A stretch of 64,000 nt of DNA from Muscardinus avellanarius. Lineage: Eukaryota > Chordata > Mammalia > Rodentia > Gliridae. Where the stretch lies: the NCBI GenBank assembly GCA_963383645.1, contig OY726566.1, positions 97,590,643-97,654,642 on the forward strand, read 5' to 3'. The position numbers were made by a program, and so were the translations under genes. Under the pieces are notes generated by a model that was not told the origin of the DNA, ran no database searches, and worked only from the letters and a program-made list of their open reading frames with translations. Shown piece by piece: positions 55,582 to 64,000 of this stretch (positions are counted from its first letter, which is position 1; each line of letters begins with the position of its first letter).

Positions 55582-55785
55582 AGCCAGGCATGGTGGTGCA
55601 TGCTTGTAATCCCTGGGCTTGGGAGGCTTAGACAGGAGGATTGCACAGGTTCGAAGCCAGCCTTAGCTACTTAGTGAAGCTCTCAGGTTAGTGAGACCCT
55701 GTTTCCAAATAAAATATTAAATAGGTCTGGGAGTATAGCCTGGAGGTAGAAAGACCCTGGGTTTCACCCCCAGTACCACTAAAAA
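55582..55785 (+). mobile_element. B1-dID-type SINE, long form, nested
   Basis: GCCAGGCATGGTGGTGCATG .. TTAGTGAGACCCTGTTTCCA .. GGGAGTATAGCCTGGAGGTA. It is inserted into the linker of the surrounding SINE. Confidence 0.93.
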
Positions 55786-55811
55786 AGAAAGGAAGAAGAA
55801 AAGAAGAAAAG

Positions 55812-55895
<84 letters not shown>

Positions 55896-55906
55896 AAAAG
55901 AAAGAA
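55786..55906. repeat. (GA)n and (GAAA)n microsatellite
   Basis: About 16 GA units, then about 14 AAAG units at the nested SINE tail. Confidence 0.96.
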
Positions 55907-55972
55907 AGGGCTAAAGGTATAGCATGGAGGTAGAATGCTGCTGGGTTCAATCCCCAGTAATGCAAAAAAAGA

Positions 55973-56456
55973 AGGATGAGGAGGAGGAGAAGGAGGAGGA
56001 GGAGAAGGAGGAGGAGGAGGAGGAGGAGGAGGAGGAGGAGAAGGAGGAGGAGGAGGAGGAGGAGGAGGAGGAGGAGGAGGGGGAGGAGAAGGAGGAGGAG
56101 GAGGAGAAGGAGGAGGAGAGGAGAAGAGAAGGGAGGGGAGGAGGAGAAGGAGGAGGAGAGGAGGAGGAGAAGAAGGAGGGAGAGAAGGAGAAGGAGGGGG
56201 AGGAGAAGGAGGGGGAGAAGGAGAAGGAGGGGGAGGAGGTAGAGGAGGAGGAGGTGGAGGAGGAGGAGAGGGAGGAGGAGAGGAGGAGGAGAAGAAGGAG
56301 GGAGAGAAGGAGAAGGAGGGGGAGGAGAAGGAGGGGGAGAAGGAGAAGGAGGGGGAGGAGGTAGAGGAGGAGGAGGTGGAGGAGGAGGAGAGGGAGGAGG
56401 GGGAGGAGGAGGAGGGGGGAGGAGGAGGAGGAGGGGGAGGAGAGGAGGAGGAGGAG
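55973..56456. repeat. GGA/GAA polypurine tract (about 480 bp) with higher-order repeat
   Basis: Nearly all purine on the plus strand. The 3' half carries a 122-bp higher-order duplication (GAAGAAGGAGGG at 56169 and 56291; GTAGAGG at 56239 and 56361). The long frames across it (poly-Glu/Arg on plus, poly-Leu/Pro on minus) come from composition and are not genes. Confidence 0.96.
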
Positions 56457-56715
56457 AACAGAACCTTAGGAAAGAGAAAGAGAAATTTGAAGTCATTTAA
56501 AAGAAATAAGAGTCAAGTGAAGCTATCAGACACTAGACTTGATAGTTAAAGCTTTCTGCAACATGAACCAAAGTTTTGAATTTTTAAAAACCCACTTTAA
56601 ATGCGCTAAGTAGAAATTTGGCATAATAACTTATAAAATATTGACTTTAATAGGTTAATTTACCCAGGAACAAAAATTTAACTTACATATAATACACTTT
56701 AAAGCATCAAAGGAG
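56457..56715. other. Unassigned AT-rich DNA
   Basis: No feature recognised. Confidence 0.4.
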
Positions 56716-56858
56716 CCGGGACTAGTGTTGCACACCTGTAATCCCAGTTACTCAGGAAGCTGAGCCAGAAGGATCACAGGTTTGAGGCCAGGACATAATA
56801 AGACTCTGCTTCCAAATAAAAAAATTAAAAGGACTGGGAGTGTAGCTCAGTGGTAGCT
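56716..56858 (+). mobile_element. B1-dID-type SINE, partial
   Basis: GCACACCTGTAATCCCAGTT .. AGACTCTGCTTCCAAATAAA .. GGGAGTGTAGCTCAGTGGTA. It lacks the B-box end. Confidence 0.8.
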
Positions 56859-57202
56859 TCATTTACAAGAACATAAGCCATGATCTCAAAAGGCATGAGG
56901 CTCCCAAGTCGCTGATTAGCTGCCTGTGAGTTCATACAGTAAGCTTGAGGAGGGTCTGGAGTCCCTTCTTGTCTCCTACTCTAGTTAAAGGAAAATTTTT
57001 TCCTCCCCTGGAGAGTCTACCATAGCTAAGCAGTGGCAGGGGGATCTCTACAATCCCAGAGAGCCCATTGGCACTGGTTATCCAGTCACCCACCAGGATG
57101 CAATCATGTTTTGGGGAGGGTTACTAACCTCAAGATGCAGTGGTGTTAGGCCACCGTCAGCTGGAGCCCACCCTTGGGCTCCAAAAGTGTAACTGTTTGA
57201 GA
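56859..57202. other. Unassigned non-coding DNA
   Basis: GC-balanced. It might be retroviral internal sequence upstream of the LTR on the minus strand, but I see no motif. Confidence 0.35.
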
Positions 57203-57730
57203 TGTTGATGTGGGTTCTTGTTCTTAGCTAGTATAGAAAAAGTAGCCAGAACTATACTACTGCAAGCTTAAGCAACTTTTATTATTACAAAGGCAGAAAG
57301 AAGACACTGAACTATAAAGCACTGCATCAGAGAGGGGGATGCAGTGGAGTGCCTTGAAACTAAGACACTGAAGTTTTTGAACACAGAACAGTTTTTATAA
57401 AGATGTATTATCTCCCATCCTGCTTAACCAATAGTCTTTCTATCTGCCCCTGACCTAATGCAGGTGTAGGCCCACCCACTATCTCTGGTTCAAGCCAAGA
57501 TTTGTTACTTGGTTAACAAAGTCAGGGGTCATGTGGTATATGCCCTCTTTGACGAAGGCCTATGCCATCCTCCCGTGTCCCTGGGGAGTTTGGGCCTTTT
57601 TTTTTTATCTCTCGCTGCTAGAAGCTAGTTATTATGAAAACTTGTCTTTAGATTATGGAGGCCCTGGACTACAACTCTTTTGTGTACTTGGTAATCGATA
57701 TAGGGTTCTCTTAATAACTTTAATCTAACA
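57203..57730 (-). mobile_element. Solo LTR, family 3
   Basis: TGTTGATG ... AATCTAACA on plus, i.e. TGTTAGATT ... CATCAACA on minus. TATA (plus TTTTTATAA, 57392), AATAAA (plus TTTATT, 57278) and a U5 of about 75 bp are in the right order. No target duplication is detectable. It adjoins LTR family 1 copy C. Confidence 0.68.
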
Positions 57731-57859
57731 TTCCATGTTTAGCTGGGCTAACAGCTAATTTTTAGCTGCAGCTATTGGCTGACAGCTTAGAGGCAGAGAA
57801 AAGGATTTTATTGTTTTGCCTAAGTATGAAAGCTTATTCTTACTAACCATTAATAGAGC

Positions 57860-58185
57860 TCTTATTAACAATCAATACAGGCTCAATCCCCATCAGGTGC
57901 TTTGAAGCAGCACATGGGGTTTTCCTACACCCAGTCCAGGTCACAGAGGAGAGGAGGTAGGTAAATAGAGGCACTGTTTGCCTCTATATAGTATTAGGGC
58001 TAAAGGCTTTCATTGTCTCTAAAGCATTTATTATACCTTAATCATTAGAATGAAGGGCAGAGAGGGGAACTCTGTATTGTAACAGTTGCCTCCCCTCCCT
58101 GCCTGAGTGCCTGCCCAGCACTCAGGCCCTGACTACTTTTTACATTTTTTTAAATTAATACCATAGCAATTTTCCAAAACTAACA
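57860..58185 (-). mobile_element. LTR, family 1, copy C (5' part)
   Basis: The reverse complement matches the first half of 12102-12717: CTTCATTCTAATGATTAA, TTTAGCCCTAATACTATATAG, CCTCTCCTCTGTG and GCTTCAAAGCACC. The 3' half is lost or replaced near 57860. Confidence 0.68.
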
Positions 58186-58205
58186 TATCTGGGTTTAATT
58201 CCAAG

Positions 58206-58213
58206 TAACACAC

Positions 58214-58255
<42 letters not shown>

Positions 58256-58301
58256 GCACACTTCAAATGAACTAACAAAAATTTTAAAACAAAGCAAGTG
58301 T

Positions 58302-58333
<32 letters not shown>

Positions 58334-58388
58334 TGCATGCACACTTCAAATGAACTAACAAAAAAATTTTAAAACAAAGCAAGTGTGT
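58206..58388. repeat. Duplicated (CA)n-containing unit, 83-bp period
   Basis: A CA tract followed by CTTCAAATGAACTAACAAAA and AAAACAAAGCAAGTGT occurs twice in tandem (CTTCAAATGA at 58261 and 58344). The junctions GTGCGCGCAC and GCATGCATGC are alternating purine-pyrimidine. Confidence 0.95.
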
Positions 58389-58990
58389 TTAGGAAGAATA
58401 TACTTATACTAAACAAATCAGAAGCTCTTGACATTGACAACACCATTTCCATATAGGCAATGCTGAAAAAGGATTAAGTCATTTTGGTTCAACTGAGATT
58501 CCAACCTAAGGTTCAAATTAAATTTCAAATTCAAATTTCTTTTTTTAATACTGGATATAACAGTATTATGTTTAAAGAAAAAAATTAAATACTGAAAGAA
58601 TGCCAAGGCCTTTCAGTATTCCAGATGTAATTTAAATAATTCCAATGCACATGAGCTACCACAACCATGTCAACACTAACAATTAACACAAACACAGCAA
58701 GGAAAACAGTACTGATGGGACTTCAGTGCATATGGAACAAAAATCCACACATCCATCCAGTTGTTGTATTACAATATTTTTGCTACAAAAATTCTAGACA
58801 GGTTTTCAATAACTTTTGTAGCTCTCAGGATAAATTCAACCTTGTGGTAGTAATTTCCAATAAAAAATGTTATAGCTTTACCATACTAAAGTTTATCAAT
58901 GGTATATGACAATATACAAAAAACTGTATATTGCTTTAGAAAACAAGACACTGAAGTCGGTATTGAAATTGTCATAAAAATTTTTTTCTA
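58389..58990. other. Unassigned AT-rich sequence
   Basis: No repeat or coding signal recognised. Confidence 0.5.
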
Positions 58991-58996
58991 GGAAAC

Positions 58997-59376
58997 TGTC
59001 GGGGCCCACTCGGCTAGACCGGGATGGGGCGGTGGCTCAAGATGGCGCCTAGGCATGTTGCCAAGTCACGAGGCTCGCGAGGCTGGCGGTGCCCTGAGCC
59101 TGCGTAGTGAGCCCTATCAGGCGCCCTACGGATGATCAGTGACGCAGCGCCTCGTGCTACCACCAGCCCGCCTATGAGAGGGCTAGAAATGCGCATGCCC
59201 TAGCTGTGGGAAGCTTGGGGTTGGTGGAGTGATGAGGGAGGGGTTATGAGACTGATATATATTTGCCTGCTGTACGCATTGGAGGGGAAGCATTAAAGAG
59301 GAAGCACCATCAACAGACTCGGCGTTTGTGTCTTCTTTCCTGGGGCTCTGCAGGTCGGAGCCTTAGGGACGCGACA
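58997..59376 (+). mobile_element. Solo LTR (class II-like), 380 bp, clean 6-bp target duplication
   Basis: TGTCGGGGCCC ... GGGACGCGACA, flanked by GGAAAC at 58991-58996 and 59377-59382. The TATA-like GATATATAT is at 59254 and ATTAAA (poly-A signal variant) at 59292, with about 80 bp of U5. It is GC- and CpG-rich within AT-rich DNA. Sequence AAGATGGCGCC at 59040 is a YY1-type core. It retains exact ends and duplication, so it is one of the younger insertions here. No internal region is left. Confidence 0.85.
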
Positions 59377-59446
59377 GGAAACAAAAATATTTAACTCTTT
59401 TTTCTTTTTCCTTTTGGTAGTAGAGACCATGAGCCACACTTCCAGC

Positions 59447-59668
59447 CCTTTTTTTTTTTTTTTTTTTTTTTTAATGCTGGGAATAGAACCCAAGGACAAT
59501 TTATCTCTGAGCTATACTCCAAGCCCTATTTTATTTTTTATTTGGAAACAAAGCTTCATTAAAATTGCTGAGAGCCTCATTAAATTGCTGAGGCTGGCTT
59601 TGAACCTGTGATCCTCCTGTCTCAAACTCCCATGTACTGGGATTATAGGCATAAACCACCACACTGAA
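59447..59668 (-). mobile_element. B1-dID-type SINE, long form
   Basis: Reverse copy: AATGCTGGGAATAGAACCCA .. ATTTGGAAACAAAGCTTCAT .. AAACCACCACACTGAACC, with a 23-base T tail. Confidence 0.87.
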
Positions 59669-59671
59669 CCT

Positions 59672-59788
59672 ATTTTTTATTCTGAAACAAGATCTTGTCA
59701 AGTTGCTAGGAGAGGCTATGAACCTGCAAAACTCTTGTCTCAACCTCCCAAGTACTGGGATTACTAGTATGTGCTACCATACCTAGCT
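59672..59788 (-). mobile_element. B1-like half SINE
   Basis: TATTCTGAAACAAGATCTTG .. CCTCCCAAGTACTGGGATTA .. GTGCTACCATACCTAGCT. The ID half is missing; possibly one end of a complex insertion. Confidence 0.75.
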
Positions 59789-59917
59789 AAAATGACTCTT
59801 TTATAACAAATGATTAAATGCTACTGTGAATATTTTTAATTCTAGTGACTTCTTAACTATTTTAGAGAGTTCTTACTTAACTATCTGTAATACATATTCA
59901 ATAATTTATAGAATTTT

Positions 59918-60105
59918 TTTTTTTGGGTGGTACTGGAGTTCCTAGTAACCCTTCTACCTCCGGGTTACACTCCCAGACACCTATTTTTTATATTTTATTT
60001 GGAAACAGGGTCTCTTAAGCCAGCGTGGCAGGCTTCGAACCTGCGTGATCCTCCTGTCTCTGCCTCCCAAGCGTGTGGATTACAAGTGTGCGCCACCACA
60101 CCCGG
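59918..60105 (-). mobile_element. B1-dID SINE, short CpG-rich subfamily
   Basis: Reverse copy: GGTGGTACTGGAGTTCCTAG .. GTCTCTTAAGCCAGCGTGGC .. GCGCCACCACACCCGGC. AATTTATA flanks both sides (59901 and 60107). Confidence 0.94.
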
Positions 60106-60171
60106 CTAATTTATATAATTTATGTGCAATACTTCAGGCTTACTATGAACTTTAGTATTAAGAAAAAATAT

Positions 60172-60351
60172 TGCCATGTGTAGTGGCACACACCTGTAAT
60201 CCCACTACTACTTAGGAGGCTGAGACAGGAGGATTGCAGGTTCAAGGCCAGCCTTGGCAACTTAATGAAACCCTGTTTCAAAGCAAATTTACAAAGGCTG
60301 GGCGTGTAGCTCACAGAATGCTCCTGGGTTCAATCCCCATACCCAAAAAAA
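60172..60351 (+). mobile_element. B1-dID-type SINE, old
   Basis: GTGGCACACACCTGTAATCC .. CCCTGTTTCAAAGCAAATTT .. GGGCGTGTAGCTCACAGAAT .. TTCAATCCCC. Confidence 0.87.
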
Positions 60352-60762
60352 GAAATGAGATACTTGCTTCTAATGAAAATATAGACTTGAGGGAAGGGAA
60401 AGATACTTCTTTCCTACTTCACAAATATACATAGGAATGCCAAAGCACAGTTTTCAAAATGTTAACATAATTCTTAAACAAATTGACAGTGAATCTGTGT
60501 CAAAGATTTAATAGGCTTCTTAATAATAAAGGTGTTATGGGGGAAGGGATGGTTCTGAGAAGTGTCTGAGGAGTCCCCAAAAGACAGAGGAGAATTCAGT
60601 TCAGGACTGGTGCAATCCCTGGCTGGTGTGATAGAAAAGATTTTTCAGCACATGCCAGTCAGAGACATAGGTAGAAGTTTATTTAGGAAAGCGAGGGACA
60701 CAGTCGAGGAGAATGCCTGCTTCTTCAGACTTCAGAGTAAGAGATGTGTCTTGAAGCTTCCA

Positions 60763-60811
60763 AGTTTGTTTGTTTGTTTGTTTGTTTGTTTGTTTGTTTG
60801 TTTGTTTGTTT
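60763..60811. repeat. (GTTT)n microsatellite
   Basis: About 12 GTTT units at the tail of the next reverse SINE. Confidence 0.96.
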
Positions 60812-61012
60812 TTGGTGCTGGGGCTGGAACCCAGTGGCTTTCTACCTCCGGGATACACTCCCAGACCTATTTTCTATTTTATTTGGAAACAGGGTCTCAC
60901 TAAGTTGCTGAGAGCCTCACTAAGTAGCTGAGGCTGGCTTCGAACCTGTGCAATCCTCCTGTCTCAGCTTCCCAAACTCTGGGATTACAAGTGTGTGCCA
61001 CCACACCTGGGC
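60812..61012 (-). mobile_element. B1-dID-type SINE, long form
   Basis: Reverse copy: GGTGCTGGGGCTGGAACCCA .. TTTGGAAACAGGGTCTCACT .. GTGCCACCACACCTGGGCC. Confidence 0.94.
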
Positions 61013-61162
61013 CTTCCCAGTTCTTTTAAAGGAAACTTGGTGGAAGGTGGTATGGGAAGGTGTGTGAGGAGGTATCAGGCCACTGATGCACTCTACTCCT
61101 GGATCTTCAGTATGGTCTCCACTGTCTGCTCAATAGATACCTCTCTTGCTTAAACTATTTAT

Positions 61163-61262
61163 AAGGAGCCTGTTTCCAAAACACTAAAAATAAAAAGGGC
61201 TGAGGGTATAGTTCAAAGGTAGAATGCCCTTGGGTTCAATCCCCAGTACAAAAAAAATTAAC
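61163..61262 (+). mobile_element. 3' part of a B1-dID-type SINE
   Basis: AGCCTGTTTCCAAAACACTA linker, GGGTATAGTTCAAAGGTAGA, GGTTCAATCCCCAGTAC. The B1 half is missing. Confidence 0.8.
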
Positions 61263-61462
61263 AAAAATAACGATAATGAAAATAATAAATATCAAGCCTT
61301 GGATTGAGACTCAGGGTTTCAGATTCCGAATCTAGACTAAGTTTTCACATCTTACCGTAGAAGTTATAACGCTTTGGTGTGGCTAATCCACCTATGAATT
61401 TGTACTCAATCTGAGATGCTATTTAGAATTCCATTAAGTATTTTTCTTCTGTGCCAAGATTT

Positions 61463-61632
61463 GTCAACCTCAGCACTACTGACATTTTTCTTTGTTGCAG
61501 GAGGCAGTCCTGTGTACTGTAGGTTATTACCAAGGTCCCTGGCTTCTACCCACTGGATGCTAACGTAACCCCATGCATATCTTTCTCCATACACACTAGT
61601 CATGACACAATTGGCCCCAGCTGAGAACCCCA
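61463..61632 (-). mobile_element. MER5A-like hAT-Charlie DNA transposon
   Basis: TTTGTCAACCTCAGCACTAC, TTTGTTGCAGGAGGCAGTCC, TGGCTTCTACCCACTGGATG and CCAGCTGAGAACCCC follow the reversed MER5A order. This is an ancient mammal-wide non-autonomous element. Confidence 0.82.
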
Positions 61633-62917
61633 GATTCGCTCTGTGCTGCGTACCTTTGGGATTTGTCTCCTCTGTGTTTCCTTCTGTCTGTGAGCACATG
61701 GAATCTGAGCCCTAAAAACCTGCTGCCCCCTCTATTTGGTCCCCCTGGACTTCCTGCTAGCCGTTTGCCTGCAGTAACTGACATCCTCACTGTGAACCTT
61801 TATCTGTTGTTGGAGAGTGTCCCAAACCCCCTCACATCAGCTCCATTCTGTAAGCTAGCCCATCCAGTCTCCCTGATTCAGTGGTTACTCAAGACCAGGA
61901 GTTCAAATTAAATTGGCTGCCCAAGAATGATTTACTGGAGGCTTCTGGAAATGTCTCACACAACTGGATTAACTATTTTGATTAATTTGACCCATCAGTT
62001 TGTTGGGAAGGAAGAGAATGGCCATTTTACTTATTTATTCACTTAATTTATACAACGGAATAATTTATTTAGACCCATTCATTTATTTACTTGACTGAGA
62101 CTGGGACTGAGATAACTTGTTGGATTAATTAAACAGTTAAAATAATCAGATTAGGTGTGTATTGAAACTCAGGTCAAATGCAGCTACTATCTCAGTACGA
62201 ATTATTTCATATCCTTTATTCCCCAGAGAATGTAGCTCAGTTAATAAATAATCACAATTTTCAGAGACTGCAGCTATTCTTTTTTCTTATACTGAGCAAA
62301 AGATAATAATTTTTTCCTTCAATTTCAAATACTATTTAAAATAATTATTTGTGAAGCCTTGGTGCTTCTGTGATGGAAACTTTCAGGCAAGAGAGAGTGC
62401 AAATCTGTAGCGTGTACATAGAACTGAGGATAATAAGTGTGTGTCATTGTGCATCCATGGTGGATTTCCCGTGCGATGGGGGGAGAATACGAGGAGACAG
62501 ACCAGAGGGTTCACTTCACACTAGATTTCTTAGGAAGCTCGTAAAAAGGATTTACTGTATTTTGATTAATCCATCTTTCATCCACCTTGAGTGTCGCCAT
62601 AGCAACTGGATATTTGTTTCCCAAAGATGGGCTTTCAGACTGTGGAAGGTTCATTCAGCTCCATACAAACCCCCCTGTATTCCTGAGAACCACATCTTTG
62701 AAATTCAGTGTGCATAGACAACGGCTCCCAAGCCCTGCCTGTGCTGCTCATGCCAGTGCCTCCATCACTTTATCACCGACAAGACACAATCGCTTTCTGA
62801 AGCATTTTCTCAGCACCAACACAGACATCTGTTTTGCCTCTATTCCTCAAAAACATTAAGTATTTTAAGCGTAGCCTAGAGGAGGCTAGCTGAGTAGTCA
62901 TTATAGGGCTATTACAG
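61633..62917. other. Unassigned, apparently unique sequence
   Basis: About 1.3 kb without recognised repeats. The 115- and 90-codon frames at 62370-62859 overlap in different frames and show no family features. Confidence 0.45.
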
Positions 62918-63009
62918 AAGAAGAAGAAGAAGAAGAAGAAGAAGAAGAAGAAGAAGAAGAAGAAGAAGAAGAAGGGGAGGAGGAAGAGGAGGAGGAGGAG
63001 GAGGAAGAA
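62918..63009. repeat. (GAA)n / (GGA)n trinucleotide repeat
   Basis: About 18 GAA units followed by GGA-rich units. Polypurine. Confidence 0.97.
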
Positions 63010-63245
63010 GCCTCATCAAGTGTTGGTTATAATATCTGAAGGCACTGGTCTAGAGTAGTCCATCCAAAGATGCTCTTGTTAATAACAAATAACCAGTGGT
63101 CGAAAATTAATTATCCCCTTCTCAAAAGACAATTAGAAAGCAGAAACTAATTTAAGGCATACTAACATGTAAAGGACACACACTTTGTAAATGGGGTTGC
63201 ATGACTTACCCAAGGATCTCACTGGAGTTAGAAACGAGATGGAGG

Positions 63246-63428
63246 AGCCGGGGGTGGTGGCACACAACTGTAATGGCAATACCTGAGAAAGCATGGCGGG
63301 TTCAAAGGGCAACCTCAGCAACCTAGCAAGATGTTGTTTTAAGACAAAAAGGTTAAAAAGGGATGGGTGGGTGTGGTTCAAAGGTAGAATGATCCTGAGC
63401 TCCATCCCCAGTACTCACACACACACAC
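63246..63428 (+). mobile_element. B1-dID-type SINE, diverged
   Basis: GAGCCGGGGGTGGTGGCACA .. GGTGTGGTTCAAAGGTAGAA .. CTCCATCCCCAGTACTC with a CA tail. Confidence 0.87.
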
Positions 63429-63459
63429 AAATGGAATTGAGAGCTGGGGGAGGGGGCTC

Positions 63460-63540
63460 AGTCTGGGGGCATAACTTAGTGTATAAACACTTGCCTAGCA
63501 TGTGAATGGCTCTGGGTTTGACCCATAGTAACCCCAAAAG
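63460..63540 (+). mobile_element. ID element
   Basis: GGGGGCATAACTTAGTGTAT, CTTGCCTAGCATGTGAATGG, GGGTTTGACCCATAGTAACC. Confidence 0.85.
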
Positions 63541-63803
63541 AAAAACAAAATTGAACTAAAATGCAAAAGAAGTGACACAAACTCCCAGCCCACAGGTCTG
63601 CTGATGCCACCCCGTGGGGCTTCCGCACCTGACTGCCAGGTCAGCCCAAACAGCACTCTGTGTTTAGACTGTGTCTAAATCTCCCTCTCTCTAAGAATGG
63701 AAATCCACTCTTTTCTACCCCTTCCCCAGATCTGTACTCTCATTCAGAAAGACTGCATAGGTAGGTGGATGCATGGGTTTGATGCTCTGTGTTAAAACAC
63801 TGG

Positions 63804-63890
63804 GCTAGAGATGTAGCTCGGTGGTAGAGCTTGTGTTCACCAAGCAAGGAGGCCCTGAGTTCGATCCTCAGCACCAAAAACAAAACAACA
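63804..63890 (+). mobile_element. ID element
   Basis: GGGCTAGAGATGTAGCTCGG, GGTAGAGCTTGTGTTCACCA, GAGTTCGATCCTCAGCACC. A and B box regions are well kept. The tail is (AAAAC)n. Confidence 0.93.
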
Positions 63891-64000
63891 AAACACTACA
63901 AACTATATACCACTTTTTACATGTCCCCCAAAAAAGTATCATTGGGGGATGGAGTGTTTTACTTTATATGCCTTATTTATATTCTTTTCCCTTTCATTAA

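Larger units (their letters stand above)
55444..55962 (+). mobile_element. B1-dID-type SINE split by a nested SINE
   Basis: The B1 half is 55444-55575 (GCCAGGCATGGTGGCACACC .. CCTGTTTCAAAATAAAAAAA). The ID half is 55907-55962 (GGGCTAAAGGTATAGCATGG .. TTCAATCCCCAGTAATGC). The younger SINE and a purine microsatellite occupy the A-rich linker. Confidence 0.85.
60590..61110 (-). mobile_element. Possible LTR interrupted by a SINE
   Basis: On the minus strand a TTTAAAAG TATA-like motif (plus CTTTTAAAG, 61023) is separated by the SINE from AATAAA (plus TTTATT, 60678), in correct order. Boundaries not resolved. Confidence 0.4.

Noticed and set aside
55924..56364. 146-codon poly-Glu/Arg plus frame
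   Set aside because: Same polypurine repeat read in the other direction.
55717..56496. 259-codon minus frame rich in Leu, Pro and Ser
   Set aside because: It is a translation of the GGA/GAA tract and SINE tails, with no start context or complexity.
62370..62859. Overlapping 115- and 90-codon frames as an exon
   Set aside because: Different frames overlap, with no splice signals or family motifs visible.
63804..63890. tRNA gene
   Set aside because: A and B box-like regions belong to an ID SINE; no cloverleaf with anticodon arm, and an A-rich tail follows.

Overview
The window is mammalian nuclear DNA made almost wholly of interspersed repeats, and I find no host protein-coding gene, rRNA or functional tRNA gene in it. 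The commonest repeat is a dimeric SINE. Its left half resembles 7SL/B1 and its right half is an ID-like tRNA relic (..GTAGC..GAGGTAGAA....CCCCAGTACC). This is the B1-dID architecture known from squirrels, dormice and related rodents. About 45 whole or partial copies, plus a few stand-alone ID elements (48157, 50978, 63460, 63804), point to a rodent of the squirrel/dormouse/beaver assemblage. I cannot choose the species.

Layout. 1-8 kb: an L1 scrap, a 2.8-kb ORF1-only LINE (HAL1-like, copy 1) and a decayed L1. 8-18 kb: a Tigger/MER6-like DNA transposon split by a MaLR-type LTR, several SINEs, two LTR families, and about 3 kb with no repeat I can recognise. 18-25 kb: L1 mosaics in both orientations, joined by a ~300-bp near-identical inverted repeat, with a 1,358-bp LTR nested in the plus-strand L1 between 6-bp target duplications. 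25-29.6 kb: minus-strand L1 relics full of SINEs. 29.6-32.4 kb: HAL1-like copy 2, intact and bounded by a 16-bp target duplication. 32.4-34.6 kb: MaLR-like sequence and an LTR. 34.6-40.7 kb: a long dead L1 on the minus strand, holding a 200-bp assembly gap and a foreign GC-rich insert. 41-64 kb: SINEs, microsatellites, several LTRs (one a clean solo LTR at 58997-59376), an L1 endonuclease relic, a truncated HAL1-like 3' end, a MER5A-like element and a 480-bp GGA/GAA tract.

The main result is the HAL1-like family. Two copies share the order 5'UTR - intact L1 ORF1 (305 codons) - an inverted fragment of old L1 ORF2 - a G-rich 3' module. Neither has an ORF2. The 3' module recurs alone at 46504-46714 (minus) and as a trace near 24370-24450. 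This fits a non-autonomous LINE that supplies its own RNA-binding ORF1 protein and borrows reverse transcriptase from L1. The half-L1 (HAL1) concept is established; the chimeric build seen here is my reading of the sequence.
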